Shown here: positions 25,251 to 34,154 of the stretch, in pieces | How the letters are laid out: each line of letters opens with the position of its first letter | Numbering within the stretch: the first letter of the stretch is position 1 | From: UBA5336 sp038745855 | GTDB taxonomy: Bacteria > Pseudomonadota > Alphaproteobacteria > Caulobacterales > Hyphomonadaceae | Length of the DNA: 64,000 bases | Assembly (NCBI GenBank): GCA_038745855.1 | Contig: JBCDLC010000014.1 | Coordinates: 5,318-69,317 of the forward strand | Direction: 5' to 3' | Translations under genes and position numbers: made by a program | Notes under the pieces: generated by a model | The model's input: the letters and a program-made list of their open reading frames with translations, nothing else | The model's database searches: none | Told to the model about the DNA's origin: nothing

Positions 25251-25999
25251 TCTTGATGCCCTATGCCGACAGCGGTGCGATGGTTCTCGAGCGGACAGAT
25301 GACACGCTGCACCGCTTGAACAGTGAGCTGCGCCTTGCGTCCGCGCAGACGATTTTGAGGGCGTCCATCCTGCGCGAATGGGGCGGACGGGTCACCTATG
25401 TGTCGAGCTTTGGCGCTGAGAGTGCTGTCATGCTCGCGTTGATTGCGGATGTTCAACCGGATCTGCCGATTGTCTTCCTCGAGACCGGCATGCACTTCCC
25501 CCAGACGCTGAGCTACAAGAAAGCGCTCATCGACACGCTGGGGCTGACCAATGTTCTCGACATTCCGCCAAACGAGACGGAGCGGGCGGTCCTGGATCCC
25601 AAGAACACCCTCTGGAAAACCGATCCCGATGCGTGCTGCGCGCTTCGCAAGGTTCGTCCGCTGGAGCCGGCACTCGAAGGCTTCGATGCCTGGATCACGG
25701 GACGGAAGCGTTTCCACGGCGGCGAGCGCATGGCTCTACCGGTGTTCGAGCATGCCGGTGACCGGTTCAAGGTCAATCCGTTGGCCAGTTGGACCCAGGA
25801 TGACGTGACCCGCTTCTTCAAGCAGCGGAATCTCCCAGCCCACCCCTTGGTGGCCCAAGGATATCCATCAATCGGTTGCTGGCCGTGCACGCAGCCGGCG
25901 TCTGACCCTGGTGATATCCGGTCTGGGCGTTGGTCTGGCCGGGACAAGACCGAATGCGGTCTCCACGTTGAGAAAGCCGAGCGTCCCCGGGTTTTCTGA
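25247..25999 (+). CDS. cysH: Adenylyl-sulfate (APS/PAPS) reductase
   Basis: This 250-residue enzyme reduces activated sulfate to sulfite. The PP-loop region SSFGAESAVML is near 53-63, and ETGMHFPQT follows. It carries C130-C131 and C211-x2-C214, the four-Cys signature of 4Fe-4S assimilatory APS reductases, and the C-terminal catalytic ECGLH with C237. The Fe-S motif favours APS over PAPS as substrate. It is the last gene of the operon and converges with the serine hydrolase gene. Confidence 0.94.
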   Translation: MILMPYADSGAMVLERTDDTLHRLNSELRLASAQTILRASILREWGGRVTYVSSFGAESAVMLALIADVQPDLPIVFLETGMHFPQTLSYKKALIDTLGLTNVLDIPPNETERAVLDPKNTLWKTDPDACCALRKVRPLEPALEGFDAWITGRKRFHGGERMALPVFEHAGDRFKVNPLASWTQDDVTRFFKQRNLPAHPLVAQGYPSIGCWPCTQPASDPGDIRSGRWSGRDKTECGLHVEKAERPRVF

Positions 26000-26033
26000 G
26001 CCTGGTCGAGCGCTGGGTCTGGAAATACCTTGC

Positions 26034-27494
26034 TCATTCACTGTCAGGATCGATGAACCGGCTTTCGGCAACACCCATTCCATCTCCCGGTTCCTGGACA
26101 GGCTCGGGCTGGTCTGCGGGGGGAGACTGGATGGGCTTTACACTCGGAACGGCCAACGCGCTGTTCGCGGGTTGCGCAGGAGCCGCAGGTTCCGAACGCT
26201 CCGCTCGCGTTTCCCGGTTGGGGGGGATGTCTTCGCTGATCACGGTTGTTGCGGGCACGCTGTCCTCACCGCCGGGGACGTTGAAATCCCAGTCTGCGAG
26301 GGCCCGCGCCATGGCGGTTGTTTCCTCTGCAAAGGCGCCCACGCGGGCATCAGGCCATGCGCTGGCCTTTGCGATCACCAACCCGTTGGCTGGGTCGACG
26401 TAGATGAGTTGTCCATAGGCGCCTGACGCCTGGAAGGTGCCGTCGGCACGGGTCCACCATTGGTAGGCGTAGCCCAATTCAGGGTCGGGGTGGACGTTTC
26501 CGCGCATCAGATGCGGTTCGGTGGATCTTGTCGCTTGCGCGACCCAGTCTGCTTGAACGAGACGTTCGCCATTCCAGGCACCATCCTGCGCCATGAACCA
26601 GCCAAAACGTGCCCAATCGCGAAGCGTGGCATTGAACATGGCACCGCCGATTTCAGCACCATCTTCCCCGGGCGCATCCAGGATCCAAGCTGCATTGTAC
26701 CGCATGCCGAGGGGCTGCCAGAGCGCTTCGGAGAGATAGTCGGCGGCTGTTTTCCCGCTCACGCGCCGAATGAGTTCCAGGAGGAGCTGCGTTTCTGCCG
26801 TGTTGTAGTTGAAACGGGTCCCGGGCTCGGCGCCGCGCGGGAACGAGAGCGCAAGATCAAAGGCCGACCGTTCAGCGGTGATCGGCGCGTCGGTGAGAAA
26901 AGTCACGCTGTCGTTCATCGACTCGCGATCGAAATCGACGCCGGAGGCCATTTGCAGTGTCTGCTCGATCGTCACGCCGTCATAAGCCGTGCCTCGAACC
27001 TCTGGGAGATACTTCGACAGCGGATCGGAAACGCTCTCGATAAGCCCATCCTCGAGGGCCACGCCCACCATGGTGGATGTGATCGATTTTACAACGGACC
27101 AGGTGGTGAAGAGGGTGCCTGGGCCATATCCCGGCGCATAAGACTCATGGGCGATTACCCCGTCCTTCAGCACCACAAGGCCCAACATGTTCTGGGTTTC
27201 GTAGAGGGCTTCGATTGTCCGGGCCTCGCCGTCGACTGAAAACGTGAAATCTGCCAACAGGCCATCGCGCTTTTGCAATGGCTCGGCCTCTGGGGCCGCT
27301 TCGACCGTGCGCGTTGGGAACACCTCTGACATCGCGCCGTTGAGCCAGGATCGGGCGTCCACATCCTGCAGGACTTCGCCCCGGACCATGGCGTCCTTTG
27401 GCAGCGGGACGTAGTAGGCATACAGGCCGATGGCTGCGAAGGCGCCGAAGATGGCGGAGGCCAACGCAATCATCGGATATCGCAGTTTGAACAT
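26034..27494 (-). CDS. Beta-lactamase-fold serine hydrolase (class C/esterase group), membrane-anchored
   Basis: Start is at 27494 (MFKLRYPMIA). One N-terminal hydrophobic helix (about 7-28) anchors or exports the protein. The hydrolase domain has S133-V-V-K136 as the SxxK nucleophile motif and YNTAET as the Y-x-N element near 240. Relatives include 6-aminohexanoate-dimer hydrolases, esterases and D-aminopeptidases, so beta-lactam resistance should not be assumed. After the domain, about 75 residues rich in Pro, Ala and Glu form a probably disordered tail. Its natural substrate is unknown. Confidence 0.88.
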   Translation of the reverse strand: MFKLRYPMIALASAIFGAFAAIGLYAYYVPLPKDAMVRGEVLQDVDARSWLNGAMSEVFPTRTVEAAPEAEPLQKRDGLLADFTFSVDGEARTIEALYETQNMLGLVVLKDGVIAHESYAPGYGPGTLFTTWSVVKSITSTMVGVALEDGLIESVSDPLSKYLPEVRGTAYDGVTIEQTLQMASGVDFDRESMNDSVTFLTDAPITAERSAFDLALSFPRGAEPGTRFNYNTAETQLLLELIRRVSGKTAADYLSEALWQPLGMRYNAAWILDAPGEDGAEIGGAMFNATLRDWARFGWFMAQDGAWNGERLVQADWVAQATRSTEPHLMRGNVHPDPELGYAYQWWTRADGTFQASGAYGQLIYVDPANGLVIAKASAWPDARVGAFAEETTAMARALADWDFNVPGGEDSVPATTVISEDIPPNRETRAERSEPAAPAQPANSALAVPSVKPIQSPPADQPEPVQEPGDGMGVAESRFIDPDSE

Positions 27495-27699
27495 TGGCAA
27501 CGCGCTCCTGGGTATCACTCGCGACCCCCTACCGTGTCTCTCGCAGGAATCCCAGAAATTCACGCAGGCGCTGGTCGACGTGAAACCCGCTCATGGGGGA
27601 ATCGTCGCAGGTTGGCCTTGCCAACGGAGCATTTCCCTGACCAGCTTGGAACGGGAAAACGCGTGCGTTCCAGCGCCGTCGGATGGGAGGACCCGCCAA

Positions 27700-29817
27700 A
27701 TGAAACGATCACTCATGGGTGCAGCCCTCGCGGGCCTGTTGCTTGTCGGCCCGGGTTACGCAGACGCCCAAGGAGAGGGCCCCACGGCGGCGCCGCGCTT
27801 TACCGCTGAGACCGTTTTCACGCTGGAATACGCCGACGACCCGCAGATTGCCCCCGATGGCCGGAGCCTCGTCTACGTCCGCAAGTCCATGGACCGGATG
27901 AAGGATCGTGTTGTCGGGGACATCTGGACGATAGACCTGGAGACGGGTGCCCATGCTCCATTGATCACCGCGGAGGGAACACTGTCGCGTCCCCGCTGGT
28001 CGCCGGACGGGTCTCAGATCCTTTATGTGGCCCCAGGGGAGGCGGGTGTGGATCTTCGGGTCTTCCTTGTGGACGCAGGACGGAGCTTTTCTCTTGGCCA
28101 GTTCGATGAAGCCCCGAGCGGCGCGGCGTGGTCGTCGGACGGTCAGCGGATTGTATTCTCGGCCTTTGTTGCAGGTGAGGCGCCAAGCTTTGCGACACCG
28201 ATTGCGGCACCCAAGGGAGCAGACTGGGCCGAACCGGTTCGTGTCTTCGACGATATTGGCATCCGCTACGACGGCGCCGGCTATCTCAGGGAAGGAGCCA
28301 GCCAGATCTTCGTGATCCCGGCCGAGGGTGGCAGCCCGAGACAACTCACCAACAGTGAAAACGGATTCTCATCGCCCCAATGGCTCGGGAATGGCGCATT
28401 GATCATCGAGGGAAACGAGGCCGAGGATCCCGATCTCGATCCGATCGAAAGCGACCTCTACCGGCTAACGATCGGGACCGGTGACATCGTACAACTCACA
28501 GATCGGGACGGTCCGGATACGGGTGCTGCTGTATCGCCGGACGGTCGTCAGATTGCCTATGTTGGCTTCACTGACGAGGTGAAAGCCTATCAACAAGCCG
28601 ATTTGTTCGTGATGGACGCAACCGGTGGACCGCCGCGGAACTTGTCCGCCGAGTTTGACCGGAGCATCGGGGCCATCGCCTGGTCTGCGGACGGAGAGTC
28701 CGTGATTGCCCACGTTGATGATAGCGGTGCGGGAACACTGGTGCGCTTCAGCAGTGACGGCCGCAGCGTGGATCAGATCGTCAGCGATCTCGGCGGAACG
28801 TCTATTGGGCGACCCTACTCGGGCGGCGCCTTTGATGTTGGCGCTGTGCAGGAACGGCGACGGCGCCGGGCCAGACCGGTGATCGCCTATACGCAGATGT
28901 CACCGGACCGTCCGGCGGAAATCGCCGTGATTCGAAACGGCGGTGCGCCGGAGACGTTGACCCGGCTCAACGAGGATGCGCTTGGCCATGTCGCCCTGGC
29001 CGAGATCGAGGCGTTTACCGCGACCTCGCCTGTCGGCGACTTGCCAATCGAGGCCTGGATCGCGCTTCCGCCCGGCTTCGAAGCCGATGGCACCTATCCA
29101 ATGATCATTGAAATTCATGGTGGTCCTTTCGCCATGTACGGTCCAAGCTTTGCTGCGGAAATCCAGCGTTTCGCGGCAGAGGGCTACGTCACGGTTTACG
29201 CCAATCCGCGGGGATCGACCGGCTATGGCGAGGGGTTCGCCCAGGAGATCAATCTCGCTTATCCGGGCCATGACCACGACGATCTGATGGCGGTGGTCGA
29301 TGCACTGATTGCAAAGAACTATGTCGATCCCGGGCGGCTATTCATCACCGGAGGATCCGGCGGCGGTGTTCTGACAGCCGATGCGGTGAGCAAAACGGAC
29401 CGCTTCGTGGCTGCGGCGTCGATCAAGCCTGTGATCAACTGGACAACGATGGCACTGGCCGCAGATAGCAATGTCTATTTCGCAAAGTACTGGATGCAGG
29501 CCATGCCGTGGGAAAACCCCGAGCGGTATTGGTCTTTGTCGCCCATCTCCCGGGTTGGGAATGTCAAAACGCCGACGCTTATGATGGTTGGTGAGGAAGA
29601 CTGGCGGACGCCAACCTGGGAAGCCGAGCAGTTTTATACAGCGCTGAAACTTCAGGGCGTTGATACGGCCCTCATCCGTATTCCGGGGGCTAGCCACTCG
29701 ATTGCATCTCGTCCGTCGCTGTTGAATGCCAAGGTCGACAACATCATGGGGTGGTTTGCGAAGTACGACACGCCCCGTGCGGACCCCGTCGCGGGAACGC
29801 CCAACGCGGCCGAATGA
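27700..29817 (+). CDS. Secreted S9-family peptidase (acylaminoacyl/dipeptidyl-peptidase type)
   Basis: The 705-residue protein begins with a signal peptide (MKRSLMGAALAGLLLVGPG..YADA) and GGGAGG lies about 10 bases before the ATG. The N-terminal half is a beta-propeller built from WD40-like PD40 repeats (WSPDG, VSPDGRQ). The C-terminal alpha/beta hydrolase has HGGPF, the nucleophile S553 in GGSGGG, and a catalytic His in GASHS. It should cleave short peptides in the periplasm. It is one of three exported S9 enzymes in this window. A strong hairpin follows the gene. Confidence 0.92.
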   Translation: MKRSLMGAALAGLLLVGPGYADAQGEGPTAAPRFTAETVFTLEYADDPQIAPDGRSLVYVRKSMDRMKDRVVGDIWTIDLETGAHAPLITAEGTLSRPRWSPDGSQILYVAPGEAGVDLRVFLVDAGRSFSLGQFDEAPSGAAWSSDGQRIVFSAFVAGEAPSFATPIAAPKGADWAEPVRVFDDIGIRYDGAGYLREGASQIFVIPAEGGSPRQLTNSENGFSSPQWLGNGALIIEGNEAEDPDLDPIESDLYRLTIGTGDIVQLTDRDGPDTGAAVSPDGRQIAYVGFTDEVKAYQQADLFVMDATGGPPRNLSAEFDRSIGAIAWSADGESVIAHVDDSGAGTLVRFSSDGRSVDQIVSDLGGTSIGRPYSGGAFDVGAVQERRRRRARPVIAYTQMSPDRPAEIAVIRNGGAPETLTRLNEDALGHVALAEIEAFTATSPVGDLPIEAWIALPPGFEADGTYPMIIEIHGGPFAMYGPSFAAEIQRFAAEGYVTVYANPRGSTGYGEGFAQEINLAYPGHDHDDLMAVVDALIAKNYVDPGRLFITGGSGGGVLTADAVSKTDRFVAAASIKPVINWTTMALAADSNVYFAKYWMQAMPWENPERYWSLSPISRVGNVKTPTLMMVGEEDWRTPTWEAEQFYTALKLQGVDTALIRIPGASHSIASRPSLLNAKVDNIMGWFAKYDTPRADPVAGTPNAAE

Positions 29818-29837
29818 GCGGCTCGCGCCCTATCGTT

Positions 29838-29866
29838 GCCCTCGGGCGCACCTTGTGCCCGAGGGC
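29838..29866. terminator. Strong GC hairpin after the S9 peptidase gene
   Basis: GCCCTCGGGC and GCCCGAGGGC are perfectly complementary, and the stem extends to about 13 pairs (one G-T) with a 3-base loop. It starts 21 bases after the peptidase stop. No T-run follows, so it may stabilise the mRNA end or act with Rho rather than be a classical intrinsic terminator. Confidence 0.5.
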
Positions 29867-29915
29867 ATTCAGAGCCTAAACCGACAGAGTCCGGCATCGA
29901 ACAGGAGGAAACACG

Positions 29916-30374
29916 ATGGCTGATCCGAAAACCGTCCATTTCAACGATCTAGAGACCCTCGCCGGCACCGAAGTCGGTGTGAGCGACTGGCACACGATCG
30001 ATCAGGATCGAGTGAATATGTTTGCCGATGCGACAGGCGACCACCAGTGGATCCATGTCGATGTGGAGCGGGCAACGAAGGAACTCGGTAGTCCTATCGT
30101 CCATGGGTATCTCACGCTGTCCCTGTTACCGATGCTCGGACCGGAAGTTCTGCGCGTGGAAGGAACGACCCGCGGGATCAACTACGGCGCCAACAAGGTG
30201 CGTTTCACGAATATGGTGCCCGTCGGCTCGAAATTGCGGATGCGTCAGACCTGCAAGGAAGTGAACGACAAGGCCGGTGGTAAGCAGATGATTTCCGAAT
30301 GTACCATCGAGATCGAAGGTCAAGATCGGCCAGCCTGTGTCGCCGAGACGATCACGGTGCTCTACGGCGGCTAG
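29916..30374 (+). CDS. MaoC-family (R)-specific enoyl-CoA hydratase
   Basis: This 152-residue single hot-dog-fold protein has the hydratase 2 motif: DWHTIDQDRVNMFADATGDH, with the catalytic Asp in ATGD and His in DHQWIH. It hydrates trans-2-enoyl-CoA to (R)-3-hydroxyacyl-CoA in lipid oxidation or polyester precursor supply. CAGGAGGAA before the ATG is an excellent ribosome site. The gene lies between two hairpins (29838-29866 and 30465-30496), suggesting its own transcript. Confidence 0.92.
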   Translation: MADPKTVHFNDLETLAGTEVGVSDWHTIDQDRVNMFADATGDHQWIHVDVERATKELGSPIVHGYLTLSLLPMLGPEVLRVEGTTRGINYGANKVRFTNMVPVGSKLRMRQTCKEVNDKAGGKQMISECTIEIEGQDRPACVAETITVLYGG

Positions 30375-30464
30375 ACCAGTGGTGCGGGCGTTCATAGGCG
30401 ACCTGCTATCAGCCGCGATCGCCCGCATTTCCCGACACGTTTTCTCTCACTGGCCTTGGAACCG

Positions 30465-30496
30465 GCACTGGGAGGGCTAACACCTCTCCCCAGTGC
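30465..30496. promoter_or_regulatory. Hairpin in the maoC-msrB intergenic region
   Basis: GCACTGGG (30465-30472) and CCCAGTGC (30489-30496) form a perfect 8-base stem with a 16-base loop. It ends 20 bases before the msrB start. No T-run follows. It could end the maoC message or affect msrB translation. Confidence 0.35.
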
Positions 30497-30516
30497 AGTA
30501 TCGAGAGATGGAGCCC

Positions 30517-30930
30517 ATGACTGAAAGCCTGAAGATCACGCGGACCGATCGCGAATGGCGTGAAATGCTCACGGAAGAAGAGTACCGCGTGGGCGTTCGA
30601 GAAGGCACAGAGCGCGCGTTCACACAGGGCAATTTCGAGGGCGAGAAACGCCCGGGCCTCTATCATTGCAAGGGCTGCGATACGGCCCTCTGGTCCAGCG
30701 CGCACAAGTTCGACAGCGGCACAGGCTGGCCATCCTACTTCCAGCCGGCCGCGCCCGACGTCATCGCGACGAAGACCGATTTCAAGCTCGTCTACCCGCG
30801 CACGGAATGTCACTGCGCGATTTGTGGTCTGCACCAGGGCCACGTCTTCAATGACGGGCCACCACCGACGGGTCAGCGTTGGTGTATCAATGGCGTCGTG
30901 CTCGATTTTCGCCCGAGTGAGGATCCCTGA
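30517..30930 (+). CDS. msrB: Peptide-methionine (R)-S-oxide reductase
   Basis: This 137-residue MsrB repairs methionine-R-sulfoxide in oxidised proteins. Zinc ligands C51, C54, C100 and C103 (CKGC and CAIC), the GTGWPSY motif at 68-74 and the catalytic C123 in RWCING are all present. Start at 30517 is chosen because GGAG is correctly spaced before it; ATGs at 30493 and 30508 are alternatives. No signal peptide, so cytoplasmic. Confidence 0.94.
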   Translation: MTESLKITRTDREWREMLTEEEYRVGVREGTERAFTQGNFEGEKRPGLYHCKGCDTALWSSAHKFDSGTGWPSYFQPAAPDVIATKTDFKLVYPRTECHCAICGLHQGHVFNDGPPPTGQRWCINGVVLDFRPSEDP

Positions 30931-30988
30931 CCGCTGGACATTTCCCTTCAGATGGTTTCGCTAGGGCGTGACATCCAAAGGGGAAAAC

Positions 30989-33244
30989 ATGAGACCCATC
31001 GCTCTTGTTTCGTTCACCGCCGCAATCTTGACGGCTTGCTCGGTCGCGCCGGAACCGGTCCCTGTCGAGGATGCAGCCATCGATGGTGGAACTGCGTCCG
31101 CTGAAACTTTCGAAAGCGTATCCATGCCTGAGACCCAACCCTCACCACCGATCGCAAAGCGTGATCCAAAGACAATCCAGCAAGTCGGGCGAACACGAAC
31201 CGATCCCTATCAGTGGATGAAGGATGAGAACTGGCAGAAGGTGATGGCAGATCCTTCGGTTCTTCGCCCGGATATCCGAACATATCTTGAAGCGGAGAAC
31301 GCGTATACGAAGGCGGTGCTCGAAGATCCGCTAACAGCGCTTCGAGACGAATTGTTCGAAGAGATGCGTGGCCGCATCAAGGAAGATGATCAATCACTGC
31401 CGAATGTGGATGGGCCGTGGGCCTATCTCACCCGCTTTCGCGAGGGGGGTGAGTATCCCATCATCGCGCGCAAGCCGGCGGCAGAGATTTATAATTCGAG
31501 TGCTGAGGACGAGATCCTGCTCGACGGGGACGCCATGGGCGCTGAAGAGGCGTATTTCAGTTTCGGCGCCGTCTCCCACTCGCCAGACCACCGGTATGTG
31601 GCCTATGCCACGGACACCCAAGGTAGTGAGTATTACACGATCCGGTTTCGCGACACCGAGACCGGAAAAGACTTGGATGACAGTATCGAGCGAACCTACG
31701 GGAGTTTCGTCTGGGCAAATGACAGCCGGACCATCTTCTGGGTCGAACGGGATGATAACGGCCGGCCCGTCGCAGTGAACCGGTACACGATTGGTGATCC
31801 TGACGGTGGCGCTGAAGTCTACCGCGAACCCGATCCGGGTTTTTTCGTTGGTGTGGAGAAAAGCCAGTCCGGCGAATTGGTGTTCATCAATGCCAATGAT
31901 CACACAACTTCTGAAGTCCGTTTCTTCCCCGCCAGTGACATCGAACCATCGCCGACCCTCATCGCTGCGCGCGACCCCGGTGTCGAATATGATCCGGAAC
32001 ACTGGAATGATGGGCTGGTGATTTCCACCAATGAAGGCGGCGCCGTAGATTTCAAACTTGTGACGGCGTCTCTCGAGGCGCCTGGCCGGGACAATTGGCA
32101 GACACTCGTGCCCCATCGCCCTGGCACGCTGATCCTCGGCATGGAGGCGTTGAAAGATCACCTTATTCGCGTGGAGCGGACCGATGGCTTGCCGGTGATT
32201 GTCCTGCGAGACCGGTCAAGCGGCTCGGAAACGCCAATTCGTTTTGACGAAGCGGCCTACGATCTCGGGATCTCGACGGGCTACCAGTTCGACACGACCG
32301 TTTTCCGGTTCGACTATGCCTCGCCTTCAACGCCCGACCAGGTGTACGATTACGATCTCGCGACGGGCGAGCGCACGCTCCGGAAAACCCGCGATGTGCC
32401 ATCGGGCCATGACGCATCCGATTATGTGGTTGAACGTCTCATGGCGCCCGCCCACGATGGCGAGACCGTCCCCGTCACCGTGCTGCGGCACACCGATACG
32501 CCGACCAATGGCACAGCACCTCTGCTGCTCTACGGTTACGGATCGTACGGGATTACAATCCCTGCCGACTTTCGGACGTCACGGCTGTCCTTGGTGGATC
32601 GCGGCTTCGTGTACGCCATTGTTCATCCCCGGGGATCAAAGGCGAAGGGTTACCAATGGTACCTCGACGGCAAGCTCGAGAAGAAGGAAAACACTTTTAA
32701 GGATTACATCTCCGCCGGACGACACCTGGTTGCGGAAGGCTATGGGTATGAGGGCGGGGTCGTCGGCTTAGGCGGTTCAGCGGGTGGTCTGCTCATGGGG
32801 GCTGCTGCAAACATGGACCCGGAACTCTTCGCGGGGATCATTGCGGCCGTTCCATTCGTGGATGTGATCAACACCATGTCTGATGAGTCTCTGCCGCTAA
32901 CGCCGCCTGAGTGGCCAGAATGGGGAAACCCGATAACCGATGCCGAGGCGTATGATACAATCATCGCCTATAGCCCCTATGATCAGGTCTCCGAACGGCC
33001 CTATCCAGCGATGTTGATCACGGGGGGGCTCTCCGATCCGCGCGTGACCTATTGGGAGCCATCGAAGTGGGCTGCGAAATTACGTCATGAGGCACCGGAT
33101 GCCGGGCCGTATTTCCTTCGGATAAACATGGAAGCGGGCCATGGCGGAGCATCTGGCCGGTTCGAGGGCTTGAAAGAAACAGCCATCGAATACGGATTTG
33201 CGCTCGCTGCGGTTGGCAAGGCTGATGGCGTCGCCTTGAAGTAG
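30989..33244 (+). CDS. Oligopeptidase B-like S9A peptidase, lipoprotein
   Basis: This 751-residue prolyl-oligopeptidase-family enzyme has AAAGGGG just before the ATG. The N-terminus has a lipoprotein signal (MRPIALVSFTAAILTAC) with Cys at 17, so it should be anchored to a membrane rather than cytoplasmic like E. coli PtrB. The domain begins TDPYQWMKDENWQ, as in oligopeptidase B, and is followed by a seven-bladed propeller and a hydrolase domain with S597 in GGSAGG and a C-terminal His in AGHGG. Oligopeptidase B cleaves short peptides after Arg or Lys. Confidence 0.92.
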   Translation: MRPIALVSFTAAILTACSVAPEPVPVEDAAIDGGTASAETFESVSMPETQPSPPIAKRDPKTIQQVGRTRTDPYQWMKDENWQKVMADPSVLRPDIRTYLEAENAYTKAVLEDPLTALRDELFEEMRGRIKEDDQSLPNVDGPWAYLTRFREGGEYPIIARKPAAEIYNSSAEDEILLDGDAMGAEEAYFSFGAVSHSPDHRYVAYATDTQGSEYYTIRFRDTETGKDLDDSIERTYGSFVWANDSRTIFWVERDDNGRPVAVNRYTIGDPDGGAEVYREPDPGFFVGVEKSQSGELVFINANDHTTSEVRFFPASDIEPSPTLIAARDPGVEYDPEHWNDGLVISTNEGGAVDFKLVTASLEAPGRDNWQTLVPHRPGTLILGMEALKDHLIRVERTDGLPVIVLRDRSSGSETPIRFDEAAYDLGISTGYQFDTTVFRFDYASPSTPDQVYDYDLATGERTLRKTRDVPSGHDASDYVVERLMAPAHDGETVPVTVLRHTDTPTNGTAPLLLYGYGSYGITIPADFRTSRLSLVDRGFVYAIVHPRGSKAKGYQWYLDGKLEKKENTFKDYISAGRHLVAEGYGYEGGVVGLGGSAGGLLMGAAANMDPELFAGIIAAVPFVDVINTMSDESLPLTPPEWPEWGNPITDAEAYDTIIAYSPYDQVSERPYPAMLITGGLSDPRVTYWEPSKWAAKLRHEAPDAGPYFLRINMEAGHGGASGRFEGLKETAIEYGFALAAVGKADGVALK

Positions 33245-33398
33245 CGATATGACTGGACGGAGGTCCTACGCGTATCAAACTCTGGACCCGAGCCGCCCGC
33301 CCCACCAAACATCCTCACTCTTCCCTTCCCTCGCCCAACTTCGGCCGCACCTCTCGCCGACTTATTAATGGGCAGCGTCGCGGGTATGGGAGGAAGAC

Positions 33399-34061
33399 GT
33401 GGACATCGTAAAACGCATTGGTTGGACCCTTGCTGCAGCGATGTTGGCCCTGTTGCTGTATGCGGCCGACGGCTACCGGGATGCGCTCCGCGATGCGCCG
33501 AAGCTGAAGTTACTCGCTCAGTCGATAATTGAGGATGGTCGCGGCCCGGGAAGCCTCACAGACTGGCAAGTCGAGGCCTTTCTCGCCGTTGAGGACCCCA
33601 GCTTTTTCGAGCATTCCGGTATCGATTGGTCGACGCCTGGTGCCGGGGCAGCGACGATCTCCCAATCGGTCTCAAAACGCGTCGCCTTCAAAGGGGGCCA
33701 GCCCGGGATCGGTAAGATCAGGCAGACGGCCTATGCGCTGGGTTTGGAAGAGAAGCTCGACAAGGAAGAGATCCTGGCTCTCTTCATGGACCTCACGCCC
33801 ATGGGCGCAAAGGATGGGCTCTGGATCACGGGTGTCCACACCGCGAGTGAGGCTTTCTTCGAAGTCCCCGTGTCAAACCTCGAACCGCGCGATTTCCTGT
33901 CTCTGATCGCCGTCATGATAGCGCCTGGCGACCTCAAGATCGCTTCACCTGATGCGGCCTTGCAGCGACGCGTGTTGCGGATCGAACGTTTGCTGCGGGG
34001 CGATTGCATTCCGACCGGAAACGGCGACGTCTGGCTTGAGGGGTGCCGGGTGAGTTCCTGA
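33399..34061 (+). CDS. Divergent GT51 peptidoglycan glycosyltransferase-like protein
   Basis: This 220-residue protein has one N-terminal membrane helix (about 5-22) and a single transglycosylase domain, like monofunctional MtgA. Motif I is present: E65 in VEDPSFFEHSGID. Motif II reads GAATISQSVSK instead of GASTITQQ. In motif III, normally RKxxE, the sequence is GKIRQ, so the second conserved Glu is Gln109. KEEILALFM matches motif IV. It could be a weakly active or non-catalytic relative. It has no penicillin-binding domain and no obvious operon partner. Confidence 0.8.
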   Translation: MDIVKRIGWTLAAAMLALLLYAADGYRDALRDAPKLKLLAQSIIEDGRGPGSLTDWQVEAFLAVEDPSFFEHSGIDWSTPGAGAATISQSVSKRVAFKGGQPGIGKIRQTAYALGLEEKLDKEEILALFMDLTPMGAKDGLWITGVHTASEAFFEVPVSNLEPRDFLSLIAVMIAPGDLKIASPDAALQRRVLRIERLLRGDCIPTGNGDVWLEGCRVSS

Positions 34062-34154
34062 ACCGACCGGCCCGACAGCATCGCTCCATGCTTGCGAACG
34101 GCTTGCGAATATGGCCCTATCCCGTCTGACGACCGCTGGATGGAGCCTTCTGAC

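Noticed and set aside
26034..27494. Possible beta-lactamase
   Set aside because: SxxK and YxN occur across esterases and amidases; the similarity is to 6-aminohexanoate-dimer-hydrolase-type enzymes.
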